A DNA stretch of 64,000 nucleotides from Adiantum capillus-veneris (taxonomy: Eukaryota; Streptophyta; Polypodiopsida; Polypodiales; Pteridaceae). The translations under genes and the position numbers were made by a program. The notes under the pieces were generated by a model. The model was not told the origin of the DNA and did not search any database. It was given only the letters and a program-made list of their open reading frames with translations. The DNA lies in assembly GCA_014529385.2 (NCBI GenBank), contig CM043960.1, positions 125,463,043-125,527,042 on the forward strand, in the 5' to 3' direction. The stretch's first letter is position 1, and every line of letters starts with the position of its first letter. This document shows positions 10,564-20,415 of the stretch, piece after piece.

Positions 10564-12167
10564 TGTAACATTTAATGGTCTAAAAACATATGTGTAGCGG
10601 AAATTAGCATGAACATAGTGGGCATTTCATTAGCATAGATTCCTAATGAGAATTACAAGAGTGCTTGGGTGGAGAGAGCAACAAAAAGCATAACTCCTAG
10701 TTAGATAGCATCAACAATACTTTCAAAAGAGAGAGAAATTAAGCTATTGACAACAGTTGAGGACCCGATTTGCATGGAGCCGGTCCCCCCTCCAAAAGGC
10801 TTTGTATTATGGTTTCTCCCATCAAGAAAGACATTGTACAATACAATTCTTTGTGTTCCTTCAAGACTAGCTAGTGCAATGAAGATGAAAGCTTCATGCA
10901 CTAAGAAAAACACTTAGTAAACACAACTTTAATTATCCCCGTTCTCAGACCCAAGACCTCACACACCTTCGAAGATGGTGAGAGCTAGCAGGGTATGAGA
11001 GTAGATTGAGAAGAAAAAGGAGTATCTTACGAGAAAGATGTACATCTCCTCACATAATCACTCATATTAGCATAGCTTAGCTTAGTAATTAGCATGGTAG
11101 AGGAGATGAGCATGCATTGAAGCTTGGATCTTGGTTGGATTTGCATCCACATGCCAAGAGTATGTCGATGTAGGCTTCTATCTCACAAGCTTGGAGTAGG
11201 TGATGAGCTCTCCATTAAAGCTTGGGAAGAGATAGTCTTCTCTTTCTTCACACATGAGATTGTGTGAGTGTGTGTGTGATAATGTCTTGCAAAAATCAGC
11301 CCCCTCTCTCTCTTGGGCGAGCCTCCTTGCTATTTGCTCTTGCAGGCTCCCTATTGGACAATGCCAAGCTCAGCCAATGGCTATTAAGCAGCATAAGTGA
11401 TAGCCTTCTGACATGTGTCCCCCTTTCCCCTTTTGTGAGAGCTTAATCAATTAAACTTAATTGATTTAATTGAATTAAATCCCCATTGGACCTTTCCCCA
11501 TTTTGACCAATAGGAATTAAGTAGCACATTGGGCTGCTCAATTCCTGTTGGACCCCTTCTCAGGCTGTCCAATAATCATCCAGGAGACTTAATTTTCTTT
11601 GGTTCTTTTTATTAAGTGTTTTAAAATTAATTAGGCTAAATTTACTCTAGCCTAATTCTCATTGGTCCACTTCAAGGGTCATCCAATAGGAATTGGGCAC
11701 ACCTTGTGGGCATCTGGGCTAGGGAGCTGACATGTGTCCCTAATTCCCTTTGTGTAAAGGGATCTTGTGTGTGTGTGTGTGTGTGTGGCCTTCTCTCTCA
11801 TCCCCTACCTTTAGGGCTCACCCCCTCATGTGTAGGGATGTGTGTTGACTTTGGAGAGCACACAAACCCCCCAATTCATCCTAAGCTTTAACCCTTTGGA
11901 CACAACCTTTGAATTTTGGAACCTTTGCATTTTGAAAGTCTTAATGGGCTGAACCTTAGGGTCTTTTTAGCCCATTGTTGCACATGGCTCTTTTGTAGAT
12001 GGCCCCCCCTTTGGATCCCTATTTTCCCTCCTTTGGATCCCTACTGTGGCCGGTCTGCTAGCTTAACCAATATTCTAGCTTTTTCTCCCCTGGCACTTCC
12101 CCATATTAAATGATCAGTTTAACATGAGAAAATCATTTAGGAGATTTAGATATTGATTATTATGACA
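10564..12167 (-). repeat. Gypsy-A copy 1 LTR, right (5' LTR of the element)
   Basis: It begins TGTAACATTT and ends TTATGACA. Differences from the left LTR are scattered substitutions plus a longer GT run near 11765-11790. Confidence 0.95.
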
Positions 12168-12172
12168 ACGGG
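12168..12172. other. 5-bp target-site duplication (right) of gypsy-A copy 1
   Basis: ACGGG, identical to 3294-3298. Confidence 0.95.
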
Positions 12173-12535
12173 GAATCTCCTAAAGGAGTAGATGATGACA
12201 TACCAGATGCTTATCTTTTCAATATTGAAATGGTACCCAAATGGTCTCAAGAAATTGTTAGTGTTCTTTCCTTTGGAAGTGGGTTTGATAATACGGAATG
12301 CAGATCCAAACAGCAAACAATTCGACAAACAAAAAACTTCCAGTTGATAGCAAGAAGGCTGTATCATCTTGGATTAGACCTAATCCTACGATTATGTATA
12401 AATCCGGAAGAATTCGAGTGCTACCTTGAAGAGGCACATGTCCAGGGTTGTGCATTTCATTGTTCAACAGTGAAGACACACCAGAGACTGAAATAGTTAG
12501 GGGTATATTGGCCAACTATGTATGCAGACACATAA
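12173..12535 (+). pseudogene. E1 RNase H-integrase linker and first H2C2 zinc module
   Basis: Resumes the E1 pol frame exactly after the chromovirus. The linker (GVDDDIPDA, EMVPKW) is typical of the RNase H-integrase junction. It leads into a zinc-module pattern: RLYHLGLD, then His residues in EEAHVQG and CAFHCS, and, past the stops, CTICSVKRP. It is damaged by TAG at 12494 and TAA at 12533. A second, better-kept copy of the same module follows at about 12700-12960, so the integrase zinc region is duplicated. Confidence 0.7.
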
Positions 12536-15076
12536 TCTTATGTTATCAATTGTACTATATGTAGTGTCAAACGACCAGTGGACCACACAACTTTGTTTCA
12601 GGTAAACATAGCACCTGCATGGAGTCAATATATCATTGACTTCTTAACCACCAGGACGCTCCCTAAGAACATCACAAGAGCACAGAAAAAAACTATAGAG
12701 CTGGAAGCTCGTAACTTTCAGTTAATTGGGAACCAACTCTATAAGCGAGGTAAGGACAATCAACTTAGAATCTGTGCAAGTGAAAGTGAATACTTGCTGA
12801 TTCTAGAACATGCACATAGCGAAATAAGTGGAGGCCATTTTTTGGGCGATAAGACGGCAAAAATTGTCTTAACCACAGGAATTTGGTGGCCTACATTGCA
12901 CATGGATGCGGAAGAGTTTGTAAAGCGTTGTGACACATGTCAACGCACCAAGGTGCCAATAAAAAGAGATGAGATGCCATTACGGCCAATGATGGGAGCA
13001 AGAGCATTTGCAAAATGGGGCATTGATTTTGTGGGACCTATATCACCCCCTGCATATCGCACCCATACCCAATATATCATAGTGGCCACAGACTATCTCA
13101 CAAAATGGGTCAAAGCCAAAGCAACGCAAAAAGCTGATGCACGCACCACGACACAATTTTTGTATGAGAATGTTTTTGTACGATATGGGTTACCAATAGA
13201 AATTGTTAGTGATCGTGGAACACATTTTCTCAATGAAGTCATTGAATATCTTCTAGAGGAATTCATGGTCATACATAGGAAATCCGCACCATACCATCCA
13301 CAGGCCAATGGGCAAGCTGAGGCCACTAATAAAACACTATGTACCGTTCTCACTAAAAAAGTGTCAGAATCAAGAACGGATTGGGATCAACAGCTACACT
13401 CAACACTATGGGCGTACAAGGTAGATTACAAAACATCAATAGGAACAACACCATACAACATAGTGTTTGGCCTAAATGCTATACTACCCATAGAGTTATT
13501 AATTCCAACCCTACGAGTAGCAAAAAGCTTAGAATGGACAGGGCATGAACTCTCTTCAAGAATTGATGATCTTGAAAAGCTAGATGAACTCCGCTTACGA
13601 GCTGTCGCTTCAATCTATGCTAAAAAGAGAAGACAAAAGGAATTTTTTGATAAACATGTGCCTACCAAAGAGTTTAAAACAAGCGATTACGTACTTGTTT
13701 ATACCTTGAAGCAACATGCCAAGAAACTTAAAAAGCAAGGGATGGGACCATTTGTGATTAGTGATCTATCACAAAGTGGAGCTGTCAAGCTTGCTACATT
13801 AGCAGGTGAAGAAATGCCAAACTGGATTAGTGGATGTCGACTGAGAAGCTATCATCTACCACTCACACAAGAGATGCTCCAACAAATTCATCAAGGAAAA
13901 CAAAGAATGAAGGAAAAACAGAGAGTATGGGAGGAAGCTCAAGCCGAAGCACAAGAACGCATTGCAAAAAGACGACTTCTGCGACAACAACAACAAAGTG
14001 GAACACCATTGCAAATCAATGCCATTCGACTAACGAATTTGGAGGAGGAAACAATGGATCCAATAATTCCGATCAAAATGGGCAGCAATCAAGTTGAATC
14101 GACAGCATTGCTTGATTTGGGTGCTCAAGAAAATTTGATCTCTAACGGATTATACCAACAGCTCAAAGTCACAGGTCAACTTCATCCTACTCCTCAAGTG
14201 CTGGAAAGTAGCACATCACACCCGTTGAAAACATTGAGATGGACTATATTGAATGTACAGATACATCAATATATTCACCCACACAAATTCTATGTGGTGA
14301 CAGATGAAAGCACACAACACCCAATGATGCTGGGCCAACATTGTCAAAAAGAGTACAATGTGCAGACAGATTGGAAAGCAAAGGCAGCCAAAATTCCGCA
14401 TGAACATGAACAACAGGTGATAGCTTTTGCTCAGCAATACCAGCATGATCAACTACAAGCCATGCAATCACTGGGAACAAGGCCAAAAGCACGAATGCCC
14501 TTAAAGAACAACATGATACCCGAGACCAACAATCAAGTAAAAGCCAACCATGATAATTACAGACAGATGAAGTCACTGGCCACAATGCAAAGATCTAGGC
14601 TACCAAAACAAGGAAAACAAGTATGGATGCGGAAAGATAGAAAGGACATGGCAGACAAACAACAGTGCAACAAAAGGATTCTAACAAAGCACAAGGTTCA
14701 ACCACAAACCAAAGGCACAAAACAGATATGGATCCCAAAGAAAATGCTTAGCCATAACCCAAATGTCACTCACATTTGGATACCAAAGCAAAAGCAAAAG
14801 GAACTCCCTTCAGTACAAGCAACAACGAGAAGCAGACAGCTGCATTTCAAAACGGAAAACCGACTTATGTGGATGCCAATAAAAAACAAACTAGTGGTAA
14901 ACAAGAAAGTGCCAAACCATCTACAAAAACCGGCAGCAACAAAATACCAATGGAAAGCAATGGCAATACGGCCCATAGCCATTACGGCCCAGCCAATTCT
15001 ATCCTTTGAATCAGCTACAACTCCATCAACAGTGTCGGCAAAGCAATTGCCTTTTGCCAAAAAGACAATTAAATAG
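12536..15076 (+). CDS. E1 integrase fused to a second protease-like domain and a basic tail
   Basis: The frame is uninterrupted for about 845 codons. It has no recognised start of its own and is part of the E1 polyprotein. Integrase: zinc module (HAHSEISGGH, CDTCQRTK), then catalytic core with Asp in WGIDFVGP (13025), Asp in VSDRGTH (13211) and Glu in GQAEATNK (13319), an exact D-D35-E spacing. After the integrase C-terminal region and an Arg/Gln/Glu-rich coiled stretch (13860-14000) comes a retropepsin-like unit: LLDLGAQENLIS (Asp at 14114) and MMLGQHCQKEYN (near 14325). Leu stands where Ser/Thr is expected; TTG could derive from TCG. The tail (14580-15070) is very basic and has a repeated W-(I/M)-P-K motif. 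Integrase looks functional by motif. Confidence 0.85.
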   Translation, partial: SYVINCTICSVKRPVDHTTLFQVNIAPAWSQYIIDFLTTRTLPKNITRAQKKTIELEARNFQLIGNQLYKRGKDNQLRICASESEYLLILEHAHSEISGGHFLGDKTAKIVLTTGIWWPTLHMDAEEFVKRCDTCQRTKVPIKRDEMPLRPMMGARAFAKWGIDFVGPISPPAYRTHTQYIIVATDYLTKWVKAKATQKADARTTTQFLYENVFVRYGLPIEIVSDRGTHFLNEVIEYLLEEFMVIHRKSAPYHPQANGQAEATNKTLCTVLTKKVSESRTDWDQQLHSTLWAYKVDYKTSIGTTPYNIVFGLNAILPIELLIPTLRVAKSLEWTGHELSSRIDDLEKLDELRLRAVASIYAKKRRQKEFFDKHVPTKEFKTSDYVLVYTLKQHAKKLKKQGMGPFVISDLSQSGAVKLATLAGEEMPNWISGCRLRSYHLPLTQEMLQQIHQGKQRMKEKQRVWEEAQAEAQERIAKRRLLRQQQQSGTPLQINAIRLTNLEEETMDPIIPIKMGSNQVESTALLDLGAQENLISNGLYQQLKVTGQLHPTPQVLESSTSHPLKTLRWTILNVQIHQYIHPHKFYVVTDESTQHPMMLGQHCQKEYNVQTDWKAKAAKIPHEHEQQVIAFAQQYQHDQLQAMQSLGTRPKARMPLKNNMIPETNNQVKANHDNYRQMKSLATMQRSRLPKQGKQVWMRKDRKDMADKQQCNKRILTKHKVQPQTKGTKQIWIPKKMLSHNPNVTHIWIPKQKQKELPSVQATTRSRQLHFKTENRLMWMPIKNKLVVNKKVPNHLQKPAATKYQWKAMAIRPIAITAQPILSFESATTPSTVSAKQLPFAKKTIK

Positions 15077-16900
15077 AGAGCAGTAGAGTTACAGCTGTTA
15101 CTTGCAAAGAAAACAGGAAACCTCGACGGCGAATGCCAATAAGCATATTGCTTATTCCCTTCTCTTGCACAGCATTAATTTTTCCATGCATTGACAGAGT
15201 ATGCATAAAATAGGGCCACATTAATCGGCCAGGCATTAGCACAACTTTTTCAACCTATGCACGGCACATACTCCGAGGTGAAACCTTGTCGTCCGAGAGG
15301 ACTCTAGCTAGGAGGGGGGGAGGCATTCTAGAGGCACTCTCAAATGTGGAACCAATAAAAGAAACAGCAAAAAAGGGCATGATTTTTGACTATTTTTAGG
15401 ATTGTTGTTTGATTGCGAAATTTTCTGGAGTAACCCAAGTACATATGCCCTTATACAGCATGAAGCTACACGTATATCGGGCCAAAAGCCAAATCAAGCC
15501 CCTAGGTGTGTGTATATAAGTAGAAATAGCCATTTTTCTGGCAAAATATTGGTAAAACAGAGAAATCCGGCCATAAAATTGCATGTGAGTGTATATAATG
15601 TGTTGCGGTGATGTTTATGATTTATTATGATTTTTGGAAATTTTTTGGGTTTGATTTGCTATTTTCCTTTTAATTTTGCTAATTTTCGATAGAAACACTT
15701 AAAAAATACAAAAATCAGGTGAAAAAGAGTCGTAATAAAAAACAAAAAATATGGGGATGATCAATGACTATAGGACAACCTATGGTACAGTGGGGGTGCA
15801 ATTATGAGACTGGAGCGGAAAGCGTGTTTTGGCCAGGTTTTCACCGAAATGCCAAAATTCTGGTAAACATAGCAAATGGAGTCCAAATCAAGAAATTTTT
15901 GAGCTTAAACGGCATCTCGCAAGAAGATAGGAACACATGTCAAGTTTCATGAAAAGTGGTTCGGGGACCTCCATTATAAGAAATTTTCACCCCATTTTTA
16001 GCTCATTCTCACTATTGACTTTGTGGAGAAAGCTTCTGCCACCTAGAGCGGATCGACCTTCCAGCAGCTTCTATGACGCGCACGACTACCCGACGAGCTC
16101 CAGACATGAGAGGTAGGCTCACCACCTTGAGCTTTTCGCGCATGTTTGTCATTATGTCGCGAAAACTAGCGTAGGGGTCACACACAAAGCGGGCGGTAGA
16201 GACCTACAAGTAGAGACGGCAGCTTAACGGCTAACCCGAAAGCAACAAGACTTCATCGGCAGCTTACCCTAGTCTAGGAGACCATTCTTGGATAGCCAAA
16301 GGCAGTAGGAAACCATCGGGAAAAACCCTAATTCCCAGACGCAAGAGGCCACCAAATGGGAAATCGGCAAAACGGCGACCAAATGCTACCAAAATTCATG
16401 GGTAGGAGCATCTTGACATGCTCGACAACTCTATATGACCCGCATGACCAAAATGTGACCCGAAGCGGCACTAAACTTCAAAAACGGCATCAAACACACA
16501 AAGTGTCAAATTGCACTCGCGGCCAAACCGCAAGTCCGTTTGCCACCAAACTTCACGAGCGGCTTTCCTAGACCATCAACAACCAAGTCGTATGGTGGTA
16601 GACCACCACAAATCATCAAAGGTATGTAAACACAACCACGGGTTCTTCTAGAGCAACAAATTTCCAAATGGAGCTCCGGTGAAGCCAAAGTCGACAAAAA
16701 CCATACGGCAAGGATCCCCAAGGGATCGGGAAGCTATGGAGACCAACATCAAGAAATTTCATCGCCAAAAAGCACTCCAAAAGTCAGAAAACGGCTCGGA
16801 GGCTCTGAAGTCCACACAGGGAGTTATACTCTATCCATTTGACTTTTTTGTTGAAATTAAGCTCAAAAGGGACTTAGGGGGGGGCAAAGGGCAAGCACTA
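15077..16900 (+). other. E1 post-pol spacer
   Basis: There is no credible gene in this 1.8 kb. It holds a polypurine run at 15310 and an A+T-rich stretch at 15600-15760 with a TATATAAG at about 15509, a possible promoter for the downstream ORF. After 16020 it becomes more G+C-rich. Long, fast-evolving spacers near the 3' end are known in Tat/Ogre elements. Confidence 0.5.
15310..15321 (+). promoter_or_regulatory. Polypurine tract after E1 pol (possible central PPT)
   Basis: AGGAGGGGGGGA shares an 11-base core, GGAGGGGGGGA, with the terminal tracts at 20402 and 46625. Here it is not followed by TGTTAG or any LTR-like start. It may be a central tract, or mark the old 3' end of the pol module. 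Confidence 0.45.
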
Positions 16901-16930
16901 GGAGCACCAGCACTGAAAAAATCACCAGGA

Positions 16931-17786
16931 GACATCCTACGCGTAGGATGTCTCAAGGGAACTTTTTGGCACAAACTCCAACATTTCTCATCATGCACAT
17001 GTTCTGAATGACATTTACAAGCTATACACCAAGTTTCATCACATTTGACCTCATATGCATGGAAAAACGCAAAGTTAGGGCATAGAGGCAATAGAGGGCC
17101 ATTGACCTACAAAATCTTGTCCAAATCCCCTGAAACTTGCACAACACATTCACCAACACATCAAGAAACTGTGGTCAGGGAGAAAAAATGATGAAATAGA
17201 CATCCTACGCGTAGGACTATTTGACCTTTTTGGCATGCAAGGGATGATTTATCATTCCAGATCCAATCACCTCATCATCAGGAGCCCATATATCAAGTTT
17301 GAAGCCATTCTAATCACTTTTGACCCCCAACACCCTCAAGATACACTTTTTGAGTCCAAAAACACCTCACAGAGCCGTACAAGCATCAAATCTTGTCCAA
17401 ATTCAAATCCAAGAACATGGCCATGTTCCATAAGCCAAGGACAACCCACAGAACAAGTTTCATGTCATTTTGATGAAAAAGACATCCTACGCGTAGGATG
17501 TCTACAGCATAAATTTAGCCTTCTGTGCAAAGAATGACATCATGGGAGCCAATACTATGGTGCAATGAGCCCATATACCAATTTTCAACCCATTTGGACA
17601 TCAATTGCTACCTATGATGGACATTCTACCCAAATTGTGACCTAAAGCTTGAATCAGCCCAAAAATCCACTTTTTGATATCCAAATCCAAATCCAAGCAT
17701 ATATCCATGTTCCATGAGCCTTACACTACCTGCATGTCAAGTATGAACCAATTATAATGAAAAAGACATCCTACGCGTAGGATGTT
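16931..17786 (+). repeat. Array of about 280-bp degenerate repeats, each headed by a palindrome
   Basis: Four copies of a palindrome (arm GACATCCTACG followed by its reverse complement) start at 16931, 17199, 17481 and 17765, spaced 268, 282 and 284 bp. The first and third are perfect over 22 bp, the fourth differs at one end base, and the second is complete only in its left arm and centre. The sequence before each is also similar (ATGAAAAA or similar), and phrases such as TTTTTGG after it and CCAAATCCAAATCC recur, so the whole unit is a decayed tandem repeat. One arm, all 11 bases, also lies in the E1 LTR at 20989-20999. Confidence 0.85.
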
Positions 17787-17988
17787 TAGATGGAAATTTT
17801 TGGCCAGATTTGCACTGTGAGCACGTGCACAGCTTCACAAGTTCCTTTTAAGCTTTATTTTCAATTTTCAAGTCATTTGGATAAGTAAAACTTAGTTTCG
17901 CAGCTAATATGGAAAAAACGCTAACTTTAGTCTACTGAGTGCAACAGGATCTAGTGCAGCCTCGAAGTCACCGGCAAAAAAGAAAAGA

Positions 17989-20364
17989 ATGACCATCAAA
18001 GATTATCTGGACGAAGTGGAACCCTTTGTCATTCCAGAAGGAACACTAAAGCCCACCAGCACCTGGATACAAGAAGATTTGTTAAAGTCCAACGACCTAA
18101 AGATCTACCAGGGAGTGTTCAAAGACAATGAAGGCAATTTCATAGAGCTACCAATGCTGCCGAGAGAACTCAATGAGTTTGTACGAAGCAAGATGGCCGG
18201 CTACTTGGAGAAGATTGATCTCCACAACTACTTCGAAGCAATACCGACGGCAGGAGTGGACATCAAAAGAGTCTGGGAGTTTGTAACAAGCATCAAAGAG
18301 GATGCAGTGGCCAAGGTAACAAATTTACAAGGCAGACCAGATACAGAGATAATAATCACTGAGCGGGTTGTAGCCCATGCACTAGACCTCTCCAATGAGG
18401 GAGATAGTGTAACAAAAAGAAGGGATGAATTCAAGGTGTACAAAGAGAAAAAGGAAAATTACACCTTTGAAGACATTGCCAACCCAAAGGTGGCAATTAT
18501 GATCCAGTTGTACAACCAGTACTTCCACATGTGCACGAAGAGGCCACAGAAGTACAGGATGCGGCCAGGTGCAATTGCCACAACGTTCACTTGGGCAATG
18601 ACAAAAGGCACCCCGAAGATAATCAACTATGCGGCATACATACATGATAGATTAGTAAAGATGGGCAACAAAAAGCCAACCTACATAGTGCCAGGAGAAC
18701 TAATCACCAAGGTGGTTTATGGGGCACTACACGCTAAAGGAAGGTGGCCTGACTCCCCATCTCAGAATGATTGGTTGAGAGTAAAAGAAGACAAGGAAGA
18801 TGAGCCGCAAAGGGCACCAAGGGTGGCTACGAGGTTGAAAAGAGGGCTAGAGCCAGTTGAAGAGGAGCAACCCGAGCAGAAGAAAGGAAAGAAGGAGTTT
18901 GCTCAAGTGCCGGCCAAAGAGACAAGGTCACAAAAAGCGGCAAGACTAGAGAGGCTGATGGAGAGTTTCCAACCAGAGAGAGCCCTCAAGGGTGATTTAA
19001 ACGAACTCTGGAAGCCATCTCTAGAGTCTATGTCCGGATCATCCAGAAGAGTGCAAAGGGACCATTTTGAAGATTATATCAAGAATTTCGAGATTCTTGA
19101 TGCTGCAGCAGAAAACATTCCCCATGTCCCTTCCACAGAGGAGGAAGTAGAGCAGATAAGGCAGAAACTGCTAGATGAACAAGAAATCCAAGAAAGAGAA
19201 AGAAAAACAAAAGAAAACAGGGAATTAAAGGGCAAACCTGCAACTTTACCAGATAGCCCTAAACCCAGCCCACAGCCATCACCACCGCCATCACCAACTC
19301 CTAGCAGCCCTCCACAGGAAGATAAGGAGGCTGAGGACAGAGTTGAAAGGCCAACAAGGAGGAGAGGCAGAAAGCTCAGGGCCAGCCGCCAATGAGGGCA
19401 TCGACCTCAAAAATGTGGCAGATCTTGTGGACACAACCATGCAAGAGGAAAGCATAGCAGGATCCTCTCAAGAGCCACAGGATCTAACACAAGAAGAGGA
19501 GGAAAAATTGTGTAAGGCAATAGAGGAAGAGCTCAGAGAAACCATGAAGGAAGCCTTGGAGTGGGAGCAGAGGGTCTTCAAATCTATGATTATTCAGAAG
19601 ATTGACGCCAGCAATCTCAGGCGCGAGTGGCTTCAACCCTCTCTCCCATATCCATTGTTGAAATATGAGGCAGCTCTACAATAAACAAGCGGATTAGAGA
19701 AGAGCCAGTTGTACCTCTCTACAATGCAAACATCTCAAAGCCAGAAGGAGTTAAGCTTATTGTGGATTCTCAGCCAAAGTGGAGGAAGGCTTGGCTTACA
19801 AAGTATCCACAATACCTAATCCACTTGGTAGAGGCACCTAAAAATATCAGAGACAACTTCAGCTTCTGTCCTCTACCAAGGGTTAGGACGTGGAAGGCAC
19901 AGGAAATTTTGCAAAGAAGCCAACCCACTTCGCTGAACTACCCAAAGCTGTCGGGCGTGAAGGCAGGTGAGAGAATAAGTGTCCAATACATCGTGAAAAC
20001 CCTAACGGGCGCCATAAAGTTGTTCACTGGCTCACCTAACCTTACATGCATTATGATGAGAAAAATTTGCAGAACCATCTTAGCAGTGTTCGAGACCTTC
20101 AGGCCAGGCAAGGTGACCGACAACATATTCTTTTTCCAGGATACATACAGATGCGCCTATGATCTAACAGGTCAGCCTTCCAAGGAGGTGATACATGCGC
20201 TGTATCAAAGGATCATGTTTCTACCATCCTATCACCTCCAGGCTTTTGAAGAAGCATTCTATACAGGGTTCTTCAACATCAACATGGACATTTTTGGCCC
20301 AACAATGCTAAACCTACATGCCAGGTACGAATCACTGCTAAAGATGCGAGAAACGATAAGATGA
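17989..20364 (+). pseudogene. Unidentified 792-codon post-pol ORF of E1
   Basis: The frame starts with ATG at 17989, after an in-frame basic stretch containing KKKR. It shifts frame once between 19343 and 19395 and shifts back near 19675, so an ancestral ORF of about 792 codons is likely. Visible parts: an N-terminal globular region to about residue 265 (LPRELNEFVRSKMAG, TERVVAHALDL); a charged middle with KKGKKE; a proline-rich tract (PSPQPSPPPSP, near 19265-19310); an acidic helical stretch; and a C-terminal region (FEEAFYTGFF). A decayed homolog precedes the same PPT and LTR at 46021-46600, so it belongs to the element. I see no membrane segment, so it does not look like an envelope protein. 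The N-terminal region loosely recalls plant transposon proteins found in Athila and gag-like ORFs, but I cannot assign a family. Confidence 0.7.
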
Positions 20365-20401
20365 AGCAGCAGATCAAGGCCATGTCGGGGACGACATGAG
20401 C

Positions 20402-20415
20402 AAGGAGGGGGGGAG
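20402..20415 (+). promoter_or_regulatory. E1 3' polypurine tract
   Basis: AAGGAGGGGGGGAG lies directly before the LTR start TGTTAG, the expected site for plus-strand priming. Confidence 0.85.

Larger units (their letters stand above)
3299..12167 (-). mobile_element. Gypsy-A copy 1: complete chromovirus nested in E1
   Basis: This 8869-bp element has two direct LTRs (1597 and 1604 bp) beginning TG and ending CA, a tRNA-iMet primer site, a polypurine tract, and gag-protease-RT-RNase H-integrase-chromodomain on the minus strand. It is flanked by ACGGG on both sides. In the first 152 bp the two LTRs differ at five positions, which suggests a fairly recent insertion. The coding region has a handful of stops and at least three frameshifts, so it is dead as it stands. 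Diverged relatives lie at 21351-24399 and 36901-39470. Confidence 0.95.

Noticed and set aside
3998-11446. Identical 60-codon ORFs at 3998-4180 and 11264-11446
   Set aside because: Both lie at the same position inside the two LTRs of one element; identity reflects LTR duplication, not coding.
16931-17786. Regularly spaced repeats as a CRISPR array
   Set aside because: The spacing is about 280 bp, the spacers are themselves related, and the context is a plant retrotransposon.
17989-20364. Post-pol ORF as an envelope-like gene
   Set aside because: No signal peptide or membrane segment is visible; the protein is charged and proline-rich.
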